Shown one piece after another: positions 36,453-44,508 of a stretch of DNA of 64,000 nucleotides. Position numbers and translations under genes: made by a program. This DNA is from Methanosarcina sp. DH2 (GTDB taxonomy: Archaea; Halobacteriota; Methanosarcinia; Methanosarcinales; Methanosarcinaceae), in the NCBI RefSeq assembly GCF_020804225.1, contig NZ_WJBI01000001.1:793188-857187 (forward strand), read 5' to 3'. The first letter of the stretch is position 1. Each line of letters begins with the position of its first letter. Under the pieces are notes generated by a model. That model saw nothing but the letters and a program-made list of their open reading frames with translations, was not told where the DNA came from and made no database searches.

Positions 36453-38306
36453 ATGGGCATCTCTTACCACTTTTTTACTAACCAATATACATATAAGGAA
36501 AGATACCAAATTTTGCACCTAAGTGGTATTATGCCAGATATGCTCAGAGGTATTACGATCGATGACGTGACAACCCGGGACATGGATGATGCAATCTGGG
36601 TGGAAATCACGGAAAATGGCGGCTGGCACGTCGCGGTCATGGTCGCGGATGTCGCAAAGGTAGTTCCCAGGCATTCAGAGCTTGATCGGCTTGCGATGTC
36701 CCGGGTCGAGACCAGGTATTATGCAAACGGTAACAGCCCGATGTTGCCCAGGCGGCTCGCAGACGGGAAGCTTTCCCTGTGGCCGGGAGAGGCGAAGTAT
36801 GTCCTCGTCGTGGATATCATCCTCGGCATAGATCTGTCGATCCTCGAAACAAGGCTTTTGCGGACTGCGATGACCAGCGAAGCCCGGCTCGCCTTCTCTG
36901 ACATCCCCCGTATTCTATCCGATCGGGAGCACCAGCAGCATGCTCTCATCAAGCTCACAAGCCAGCTCGCAAGCGGTCTTTTGATGCAACGCCGTAACCG
37001 TGGAGCGCTGGCATTCTACGACCTGGGGCGCGGGCTGGTGACGAGTGAAGAAGGATCGCTTCGGCAATTGAGATGCAGGGAGGATACCATCGGCTACGTC
37101 ATCATCCAGGAGCTGATGATTCTCGCTAACATGGCTGTAGCAGAGTATGCGGTCAAAAATGACATTCCTATCCTTTTCCGTAACCATATAGCCCGGAGCG
37201 CTACTCCTGAGCGGGGGGACTTGCTGAAGCTGCTCGAAAGCATGGCTGTTATCCCTGAGGTAAATATAGCTACCTTCAGGCATACCGCGTACATGATGCT
37301 CAACAGAGCGGAATACGGCCCAGTCATCCTGGGTCATTTCGGACTGAACCTCGGAGCGTATACTCACTTCACCTCGCCCATCCGAAGGTATGCTGATCTC
37401 GTGAACCACCAGCAGATCCGGGCATACATCCGAAACGAGTCCTTGCCCCATTCTAAAGAAGAGATTCAGGCAATTGCATCACACGTCAACCTGACGCGCC
37501 TCGAAAACGACAAGGCTAAAAGCGAATACATGAAGGAAAAGGCGTATAGAAAAGCTGAGTCGGTCATCCTGGGGAATCGGATCGAGGATGCAAGCGATAC
37601 AGACTTCGAGCGCATCACCAAATTCCTGATCCGCAAGGGAGAAGACTGCCCCGATGCTTATTGCGATGCTTTCCGGAAACGCCTTGGCAAGCTGCCGATC
37701 ATCTGTGCAGGGCTGGTACTCCTGCAGGCTCCTGATGGCGAAAGATGGACCGGGCTTAAAAGAGCACTGCTGGAGGAAATCGCAACTGCGCCTCATCAGG
37801 CCGTCTCGATCTTCGACATCGCACAACATATACCGGGATGGCAGATGCCCGTATACGACGTGACCGAAACTGCACGGAGCAACCTGCCAGTATTCATTGC
37901 TCGGAGCGCCATTAGAGTCGATAATAGAGAGTACCAGTCCGCAGCATACGAGGACATGACAAAGAAAGGCGCCGTGCAACGGGCATCTGTAGACCTGCTC
38001 GCGGCTATTGTGGGCTTACCCGCTCCGGACTTGAAGATCACGATCGCAGATCAGTCCGCCAGTAAGGAAGAGATGACGATTAACACGTCGAAAGACCCGA
38101 TTTTTGCCCTTCAGGAGTATTGTCAGGCGAAGAAACTTCCCTTGCCAGCTTATTCGTTTGAGATGGAAGGCTCGACCAACAAGCCGATTTTCACCTGTAC
38201 CTGCACCTTTGGGTCCTCGACCCGCACCGGACAGGCGGGAAAAAAGCAAAGGGCCAAACGGCTGGCAGCTAGAGCAATGATATTGACTTTAATATCTGAG
38301 AGTTGA
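36453..38306 (+). CDS. RNB-domain ribonuclease (RNase II/R type) with C-terminal dsRNA-binding domain
   Basis: The RNB catalytic core begins almost at the N-terminus: IDDVTTRDMDDAIW places the four metal-binding aspartates at about D37, D43, D45 and D46, and FTSPIRRYADLVNHQQ (about 310-325) is the second core motif. The cold-shock and S1 domains of RNase II/R are absent. Residues about 545-612 (DPIFALQEYCQAKKLPLPAYSFEMEG ... CTCTFGSSTRTGQAGKKQRAKRLAARAMILTLI) form a double-stranded-RNA-binding motif with its KK-x-AK-x-AA helix. A less clear middle region lies at about 375-540. It should degrade RNA 3' to 5', recruited by duplexes. The start may be ATG 36453 or 36531. The gene is GC-richer than its neighbours. 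Confidence 0.85.
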   Translation: MGISYHFFTNQYTYKERYQILHLSGIMPDMLRGITIDDVTTRDMDDAIWVEITENGGWHVAVMVADVAKVVPRHSELDRLAMSRVETRYYANGNSPMLPRRLADGKLSLWPGEAKYVLVVDIILGIDLSILETRLLRTAMTSEARLAFSDIPRILSDREHQQHALIKLTSQLASGLLMQRRNRGALAFYDLGRGLVTSEEGSLRQLRCREDTIGYVIIQELMILANMAVAEYAVKNDIPILFRNHIARSATPERGDLLKLLESMAVIPEVNIATFRHTAYMMLNRAEYGPVILGHFGLNLGAYTHFTSPIRRYADLVNHQQIRAYIRNESLPHSKEEIQAIASHVNLTRLENDKAKSEYMKEKAYRKAESVILGNRIEDASDTDFERITKFLIRKGEDCPDAYCDAFRKRLGKLPIICAGLVLLQAPDGERWTGLKRALLEEIATAPHQAVSIFDIAQHIPGWQMPVYDVTETARSNLPVFIARSAIRVDNREYQSAAYEDMTKKGAVQRASVDLLAAIVGLPAPDLKITIADQSASKEEMTINTSKDPIFALQEYCQAKKLPLPAYSFEMEGSTNKPIFTCTCTFGSSTRTGQAGKKQRAKRLAARAMILTLISES

Positions 38307-38356
38307 TATCGAATTCGAGATTGTAATGAGAAGCTCCGTGCCGCCGTGGTTCTTTG

Positions 38357-38393
38357 GTTTCAATAATTGTTTTAATGAGTCTTGCTATTGAAT
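38357..38393 (+). CRISPR. Relict CRISPR repeat, group 8 (single copy)
   Basis: GTTTCAATAATTGTTTTAAT ... GAGTCTTGCTATTGAAT is exactly 37 bp, in the same orientation, 51 bp after the stop of the RNB gene. With group 7 it brackets that gene. Confidence 0.75.
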
Positions 38394-38430
38394 TATTAAT
38401 TGTTACCCTGTGCATCTCTTTGATTCTATG

Positions 38431-38480
38431 TTATCATATTCTTTCCGTATGTCGATTATCATATTCTTTCCGTATGTCGA
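38431..38480. repeat. 25-bp tandem duplication across the fic 3' end
   Basis: TTATCATATTCTTTCCGTAT plus GTCGA occurs twice head to tail (38431-38455 and 38456-38480). The stop codon of the fic gene lies in the second copy, so the end of the gene has been duplicated downstream. Confidence 0.8.
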
Positions 38481-38866
38481 ATTATCCATCTTTTTATTTC
38501 TTCAATTGACATTTCATTTTCTGTTGTAGCTACTCTAATTATGAACTCTATCATCTCTTCATCTGTAGATGTAAACTTGTATCCTCCATCTTCAATAATA
38601 AAATTCATGGCTTCATAACCAGTTCTTTTATTCCCATTGAAAAACGGATGTTTTGCAACAATAGTATAGACTATTATTGCGGCATTTTCAAAAATAGTAT
38701 TAGATTCTTTTATTAAATATTCAAACATTAATTCCAATGTAGCTAAAGAACGTATTGTGGGGGTATAATCATCTGGGTCTTTAAATTTATCGTAATCTAT
38801 AACCTTTTGATGAATTTTCAAAATTTCAATTAAACTGATCAAAGCATCACTTTCTTCCAAGTGCAT
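38459..38866 (-). CDS. Fic/Doc-family toxin
   Basis: The 135-residue protein has the Fic core HPFFNGNKRTG at about residues 73-83 with catalytic His73, and the helix before it (ENAAIIVYTIVAK). Length and the HPF-x-N/D-GNKR form match the Doc branch, whose members modify EF-Tu by phosphate transfer, whereas longer Fic proteins attach AMP; which applies cannot be read with certainty. No inhibitory (S/T)xxxE(G/N) helix is obvious within the protein. Its start overlaps the upstream partner gene by 20 bp, a typical toxin-antitoxin arrangement. The pair lies next to the leader-distal end of the CRISPR array. Confidence 0.85.
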   Translation of the reverse strand: MHLEESDALISLIEILKIHQKVIDYDKFKDPDDYTPTIRSLATLELMFEYLIKESNTIFENAAIIVYTIVAKHPFFNGNKRTGYEAMNFIIEDGGYKFTSTDEEMIEFIIRVATTENEMSIEEIKRWIIRHTERI

Positions 38867-39098
38867 CTAAAATATTTTTATCTTCTACCAGCTTTTTTTC
38901 TAACCAAACATTAAAATCTTTTATGTGAGATTCCTTATGTTCTTGTTTTTCTTCTTTTGGAAACATTGGTTTATAATCTTCTTTCTTTTTAACTTCGCTA
39001 ATAAGTCTCTTAACTACTGAATTATAAGACTCTTCAGGAGCTAATTTTAGCTCTCTAAGAGACTCTTTTACATCCGGATCTATAGCTATTGTAGACAT
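38847..39098 (-). CDS. Antitoxin partner of the Fic/Doc toxin
   Basis: The 83-residue protein begins MSTIAIDPDVKESLRELKLAPEESYNSVVKRLISEVKKK, a ribbon-helix-helix-like N-terminus of the kind found in archaeal VapB/RelB-type antitoxins. It then has a charged, probably flexible C-terminal part (KDFNVWLEKKLVEDKNIL) suited to wrap the toxin. It precedes and overlaps the Fic gene, so it is translated first. It probably also represses its own promoter, located just upstream in the AT-rich 39099-39150 region. Confidence 0.75.
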   Translation of the reverse strand: MSTIAIDPDVKESLRELKLAPEESYNSVVKRLISEVKKKEDYKPMFPKEEKQEHKESHIKDFNVWLEKKLVEDKNILDALGRK

Positions 39099-39151
39099 AT
39101 ATTATAATATGTTATAATAGAATAAATAAATATACATTAAAGCATGACTGA

Positions 39152-39355
39152 TCAGTAAGCTCAAGAATTGTCAGTGAGTTTCCTAAAATCAAATTTATCC
39201 TTGCAGGCGGATTAAATCCTGAAAACGTCCGCAGCTCCATTAGCAAAATCAGGCCTTATGGCGTTGATGTAAACAGTGGAACTAGAGGCAAAGATAGCAC
39301 AAAAGATATCTGTAAGATAAAAAAGTTTATAGAGCAGGCTAAAAATAGTGTTTAA
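39152..39355 (+). pseudogene. Phosphoribosylanthranilate isomerase (trpF), C-terminal fragment
   Basis: The stop-bounded frame reads [17 protein letters not shown], then [31 protein letters not shown]. This is the phosphate-binding end of TrpF: the [10 protein letters not shown] loop and GVDVxSG strand of the beta/alpha barrel. About the last 60 of some 215 residues remain; no upstream part is present. TrpF catalyses an isomerisation in tryptophan synthesis; this scrap cannot. It lies 89 bp from the first CRISPR repeat and marks a deletion or rearrangement endpoint. Confidence 0.75.
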
Positions 39356-39443
39356 TCCGATTTTTGTGAATTGTTTTTTTCTAAACTATAAATTTCTTTA
39401 AATTTAATAGAAGCATCACCTGTCAAAGGGGTGTTTTATAACT

Positions 39444-42325
39444 GTTTCAATCCTTGTTTTAGTGGATCTTGCTCGCGAATTTTTAAGCGATGTAGACGAC
39501 ACAGAGATGGAGTATGGTTTCAATCCTTGTTTTAGTGGATCTTGCTCGCGAATTTTGAAGTGTGGGACGAAGACGAAGAGCAGTGGGGTTTCAATCCTTG
39601 TTTTAGTGGATCTTGCTCGCGAATACTCATTCAGATGCTACGAAACTGCTAGGAATCCCTGGGTTTCAATCCTTGTTTTAGTGGATCTTGCTCGCGAATC
39701 AATCTGAATTGCTGCATTGCCAGCGGACCAATGAGTTTCAATCCTTGTTTTAGTGGATCTTGCTCGCGAATAGACACCAAATTCTTTAATGAAAATCGAT
39801 ACCCCGGGTTTCAATCCTTGTTTTAGTGGATCTTGCTCGCGAATAGTTGTGCGGGGGTCACTTCTACCATAGTCATTTTTGTTTCAATCCTTGTTTTAGT
39901 GGATCTTGCTCGCGAATAGTTGTGCGGGGGTCACTTCTACCATAGTCATTTTTGTTTCAATCCTTGTTTTAGTGGATCTTGCTCGCGAATTGTAATTATT
40001 CAAAAACCAACCGGGGAAAGATATTTCCCGTTTCAATCCTTGTTTTAGTGGATCTTGCTCGCGAATCTTCGATAAGATTCTCGGAATGGTAGACAAAATG
40101 AGTTTCAATCCTTGTTTTAGTGGATCTTGCTCGCGAATATATAAATCAATCGACTTGCTCTGAATTAAGAATTGTTTCAATCCTTGTTTTAGTGGATCTT
40201 GCTCGCGAATATGGGGATTCGCAATGGATCTCCGCCTGGAAGACAAGTTTCAATCCTTGTTTTAGTGGATCTTGCTCGCGAATTTATTTAGAGGAACCGG
40301 GAATCAAGTGTTAGTGTGGTTTCAATCCTTGTTTTAGTGGATCTTGCTCGCGAATCCGGAAAGGTCATATTCTGAATTGTGAGCGTAAAAAGGTTTCAAT
40401 CCTTGTTTTAGTGGATCTTGCTCGCGAATGAGAGTATGGTGTATCATTTTGAGTCATTTGGATCGTTTCAATCCTTGTTTTAGTGGATCTTGCTCGCGAA
40501 TCAAATTTCGGTGCTCCGTTGTTGTTTGAGCCTGAAGTTTCAATCCTTGTTTTAGTGGATCTTGCTCGCGAATCAGATTGAAAAAATAGGATTCCTTATG
40601 GATGCCATGTTTCAATCCTTGTTTTAGTGGATCTTGCTCGCGAATGCTGAGCCGTCTTTTTCAAAATCGCTGAAAATATTGTTTCAATCCTTGTTTTAGT
40701 GGATCTTGCTCGCGAATGGACCGGGTAGAGCAGTCTGTAACATCTCAAGTTGGTTTCAATCCTTGTTTTAGTGGATCTTGCTCGCGAATCCTGAATAGAG
40801 CAGTTAATGACCCTCGTGATTACAGTTTCAATCCTTGTTTTAGTGGATCTTGCTCGCGAATCAGTACACTTTTTGTATGACCTGCAAGATAGTCTTGTTT
40901 CAATCCTTGTTTTAGTGGATCTTGCTCGCGAATAAGATTTACTTACTTTTGTTTTACCACAATTCTTGAAGTTTCAATCCTTGTTTTAGTGGATCTTGCT
41001 CGCGAATATTCCCGATGGTGTCTTTCAGGCACCCGGTAGTCTTGGTTTCAATCCTTGTTTTAGTGGATCTTGCTCGCGAATACTATGAATAATACCACAA
41101 GGACAATGCTTGCAGCATGTTTCAATCCTTGTTTTAGTGGATCTTGCTCGCGAATATTCCCGATGGTGTCTTTCAGGCACCCGGTAGTCTTGGTTTCAAT
41201 CCTTGTTTTAGTGGATCTTGCTCGCGAATACTATGAATAATACCACAAGGACAATGCTTGCAGCATGTTTCAATCCTTGTTTTAGTGGATCTTGCTCGCG
41301 AATCCAGAAATAACACGTATATGTATAAGAGCAGTATTTTTGTTTCAATCCTTGTTTTAGTGGATCTTGCTCGCGAATCTCTTCAGGACAGCTTTTCTTA
41401 AGCAGGACTATAAGGGTTTCAATCCTTGTTTTAGTGGATCTTGCTCGCGAATATGTGTAGCATTTCGCTGTACTGCAAGAATCAGTTTCCGTTTCAATCC
41501 TTGTTTTAGTGGATCTTGCTCGCGAATCTAACGGGGGCTTTATACAGTATGTGGGTGGGTGATGTTTCAATCCTTGTTTTAGTGGATCTTGCTCGCGAAT
41601 AATTATCCGCTCCGTCCTCGTATCATATCAGCTCAAGTTTCAATCCTTGTTTTAGTGGATCTTGCTCGCGAATAGGATAATATGGGGGGTTTAAATCCCC
41701 CAATTCAAGTTTCAATCCTTGTTTTAGTGGATCTTGCTCGCGAATCTCTGGCGTGAGAGCTCCAATTACACCAGGAAGAGTTTCAATCCTTGTTTTAGTG
41801 GATCTTGCTCGCGAATAGGAGCATAAGAGAGTACAGCTTTTATCCTACACTTATGTTTCAATCCTTGTTTTAGTGGATCTTGCTCGCGAATGAGTTTGCA
41901 GGCAGTGGAGCTGGGAGCTTCGACAAGTTTCAATCCTTGTTTTAGTGGATCTTGCTCGCGAATAAAGTTCAATTCTTACCATGTTCGGTTTCACCTTTGG
42001 TTTCAATCCTTGTTTTAGTGGATCTTGCTCGCGAATTGGTCCCTTTGTATTTTCCTATGATGGTGTTGAGTTTCAATCCTTGTTTTAGTGGATCTTGCTC
42101 GCGAATACCGATTACTTTTCCTGTACCATCCGACTCCTTGACAGTTTCAATCCTTGTTTTAGTGGATCTTGCTCGCGAATTGACCAGGTGTACATCTTCC
42201 CGGCTACGGTATGATGTTTCAATCCTTGTTTTAGTGGATCTTGCTCGCGAATGCGGGCAACTTCTTTTTGAGTATATAAGCCGGTTGAGTTTCAATCCTT
42301 GTTTTAGTGGATCTTGCTCGCGAAT
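39444..42325 (-). CRISPR. CRISPR array, 40 repeats and 39 spacers (type I-B)
   Basis: A 37-bp repeat (plus strand GTTTCAATCC ... GCTCGCGAAT) appears 40 times, apparently without mismatch, from 39444-39480 to 42289-42325. Spacers are about 33-38 bp. Read on the minus strand the repeat ends ATTGAAAC, the 8-nt crRNA 5' handle used in type I-B systems. Together with the AT-rich leader on the right this indicates leftward transcription, newest spacers at the right. Two duplications are visible: spacer 39845-39880 equals 39918-39953, and the pair 41008-41118 equals 41156-41266. The array lies just downstream of cas4. Confidence 0.98.
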
Positions 42326-42436
42326 AGGGCAAAATTTTCCGGCGTTTGGCCAGAAAAGGCCTGAAATGAGCCCTTTTTCGGGGCTAAAATTCTTGCTGGA
42401 AAATTATCAAACCCTTTATAAATACAAGAAAAATTC
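42326..42436 (-). promoter_or_regulatory. CRISPR leader and promoter
   Basis: The 111 bp between the last repeat and the cas4 stop codon contain, on the minus strand, a TATA-like GTATTTATAAA (42415-42425), so transcription would start near 42390 and run into the array. Two palindromes lie between it and the repeat: GGCC-N6-GGCC (42348-42361) and AGCCC-N7-GGGCT (42369-42385). These may be docking signals for the Cas1-Cas2 integrase, by inference. Confidence 0.65.
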
Positions 42437-43126
42437 TCATACGCAGATATTCCGGTAACAGCAATCTACGCATTTTCTAGAAGATCTGGATGTCTTGGGA
42501 TATAAGCCTTTTTCAATGATATCTAGTATTTCCTCGATTATTTTCTCAGCTTTCTTAAAATCAGTGGTGCTGATCTCCATTTCTTTGACAAGGCTGTTGC
42601 TGCGGGTAAAACAGAGGTATGCATGGTTTACTTCAATATTGTAGTTTTCACGAATCAAAAGTGCCTGCAAAACCAGCTGGAATTTATATGTTTTAAAAAT
42701 TTTGTCCTTATACTCGGCAAATTTGTATTCAAGAGGGGCAGCAGTCCCATCTTCAAGAAACAGCACCTCGTCAACGATTCCTTTTATATGGTGCTGTTTC
42801 GAAGCAATAAAAACTTCACTCTCCTTCCTTGTGCAGTTCAGTTTTTTCCTAACATAATCCCTGTTTGCGAGTTTCCTTGTTTCATGGACCTCGCGGCCTT
42901 TGACAACCTTAAACCTTTTCTCTTCATGCTGTGGGATATCGAGGCAGTACATATAGTAGGTAAAGCGGGGGCAGAACAGGTATTCAAGAACATCTGAAAT
43001 CCGTATTATTGTTCCTGAATCGTTATCAGAATCAGGTTCAACGGCTATCTCGTCCTTGTCATCGGTATCGTTTTCAACGTCTGTTTCAGCCCTTTCCTCA
43101 TTCACCAAAAACTCAGAACTCGTCAT
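42437..43126 (-). CDS. cas4: CRISPR-associated exonuclease Cas4
   Basis: RecB-like nuclease that trims and orients new spacer precursors with Cas1-Cas2. The iron-sulfur cysteines are Cys52 (LFCPRFTYYMYC) and the C-terminal CVDCCYRNIC cluster. Nuclease motifs include GREVHE (about 83-88), DEVLFLEDGTAAPLEYK (acidic metal site and Lys) and the QLVLQALLIRE helix. An unusual acidic N-terminal extension of about 38 residues (many D and E) precedes the core. The gene is last in the operon, 17 bp after cas2, instead of before cas1 as in the common type I-B order. Its stop lies 111 bp from the array. Confidence 0.93.
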   Translation of the reverse strand: MTSSEFLVNEERAETDVENDTDDKDEIAVEPDSDNDSGTIIRISDVLEYLFCPRFTYYMYCLDIPQHEEKRFKVVKGREVHETRKLANRDYVRKKLNCTRKESEVFIASKQHHIKGIVDEVLFLEDGTAAPLEYKFAEYKDKIFKTYKFQLVLQALLIRENYNIEVNHAYLCFTRSNSLVKEMEISTTDFKKAEKIIEEILDIIEKGLYPKTSRSSRKCVDCCYRNICV

Positions 43127-43143
43127 ATGCGCCTCAGAAAAAC

Positions 43144-43440
43144 TTAGAAGAATTTAGTAATTATTTCATCGCTGACAAGTTCCTTATCAAAGGCCTGACC
43201 GATCAGCTGAACCTTTTTAAAAGATTGGTCATCCATGGGGAAAATATATACAGAATCCTGTTCGGTATTGATCAGTTCTTCACACTCAATTCCCAGGGAA
43301 TCTCTATCATTTGAATTAAGGTCTCCCAGAAAAACACTTTTTTGAACCCTATAAAGACCATAGTTCTTACAACGGTCACTAACTTTCTGACGGACTCTAT
43401 CTTCCGTAATGTCATATATTACCCAGACAAGCAAAACCAA
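43144..43440 (-). CDS. cas2: CRISPR-associated endoribonuclease-like Cas2
   Basis: A 98-residue ferredoxin-fold protein that bridges two Cas1 dimers in spacer integration. LVWVIYDITEDRVRQKVSDRCKNYGLYRVQKSVFLGDL contains the conserved first-strand Asp (YDI) and the R-V-Q-x-S-V-F segment. The start at 43440 gives MVLLVWVIYD, the usual first strand. It lies 82 bp after cas1 and 17 bp before cas4. Standard length. Confidence 0.95.
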   Translation of the reverse strand: MVLLVWVIYDITEDRVRQKVSDRCKNYGLYRVQKSVFLGDLNSNDRDSLGIECEELINTEQDSVYIFPMDDQSFKKVQLIGQAFDKELVSDEIITKFF

Positions 43441-43522
43441 TCCCCTCTACTCTTATTTCCTTTACTTTTATTTTTACCGAATATCAAATTATTAGCTTCA
43501 CGAACTTCTCGCATTAAAATTA

Positions 43523-44494
43523 TTATTTCCCAATCAGGCTGTTTGCAATCCTGTGACAGTCGAACTGGATTGTGTTTCCAATTTTTATGTTCCTGCCCCT
43601 GTAGCTTATTTCCTTATCAAAAGTTTCATTGACAGCCTGGATCAGAACAGCTTTTCCTTCTTTATTAAGCGTCATTCCGTTTGGAATTTCATCAAACTGA
43701 GATTCAGTTACCTGTTTTTTAGAAAAAAGGTTGAAGACTGTCCTGTCAATGTGGATGCGGTACATCTCAATCAGGTCAAACACAAAGGACTTTTTGTTAT
43801 AGTCATCTGTGTGATTAAAGCCAACATAAGGGTCAAGTCCGGCTATAATGCACGCCTTTTCCACCCTGGAATACAAAACCCCATATCCGTAATTCAAAAG
43901 GCAGTTGAATTCGTCCTTTGCAGGGTTCCGGCTTCTGCCTGAAAACTTCCATTTATCGGGCAGAAGAAAACTTAAAGCTCCGAAGTAATTGCGCGATGCC
44001 ATCCCCTCAAGACCCATAATTTTTCCCCGCATCTCATCAAGTTTACCCTCCAGAGCTTCAAGCTGGGATTTCATATCTTCCATTCCAGAGATATAATCAT
44101 CAAGTTCGTCCTTCTGGTCAGGCCGATTCTTTTTTAGGTCTTTCAAAAAAAGGATCTGGCCATCGATCTTCTGCTCAATCCAGCTTTTTGCAAGCCTGAA
44201 CCCCTCAGGCTCTTCCGAAATTTCGAGCTGCCTTCTCCTTATGTATGTCGTGCTCCCGAGTTTTGAGTGCCATACTCTCCCATAAGGATCCCCGAAATTG
44301 TCCAGAAAAACGATATCGATATTGTTTTCCACAGCAAATTTGATCGCATCGGTAGTTATGGTTGCAGAAGTCGTAATCAGGATACTTTCCACTTTCTTTT
44401 CGGAGACTTCGAAAACTTTGTCGTCAACTTTTACAAGAAAACAGTTGTTCTGCTTTTTCAAAAATGAGCCGTGGGTGTTGATTACAAGCTGCAT
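43523..44494 (-). CDS. cas1: CRISPR-associated integrase Cas1
   Basis: The 323-residue protein has an N-terminal beta domain (QLVINTHGSFLKKQNNCFLV, TTDAIKFAVENNIDIVFLDNFGDPYGRV). The helical catalytic domain carries the Glu in DEFNCLLNYGYGVLYSRVEKA, the His in GFNHTDDYNKKSFVFDLIEMYR and the Asp of the same block. It integrates new spacers at the leader end together with Cas2. Length and order are normal for type I-B Cas1. It follows cas6 by 14 bp, indicating cotranscription. Confidence 0.96.
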   Translation of the reverse strand: MQLVINTHGSFLKKQNNCFLVKVDDKVFEVSEKKVESILITTSATITTDAIKFAVENNIDIVFLDNFGDPYGRVWHSKLGSTTYIRRRQLEISEEPEGFRLAKSWIEQKIDGQILFLKDLKKNRPDQKDELDDYISGMEDMKSQLEALEGKLDEMRGKIMGLEGMASRNYFGALSFLLPDKWKFSGRSRNPAKDEFNCLLNYGYGVLYSRVEKACIIAGLDPYVGFNHTDDYNKKSFVFDLIEMYRIHIDRTVFNLFSKKQVTESQFDEIPNGMTLNKEGKAVLIQAVNETFDKEISYRGRNIKIGNTIQFDCHRIANSLIGK

Positions 44495-44508
44495 GCCGTC
44501 ATCTCCTT

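Noticed and set aside
39462-42458. Open frames of 60-168 codons across the CRISPR array on both strands
   Set aside because: They simply translate the repeat (REQDPLKQGLK, VSILVLVDLARE) and are not genes.
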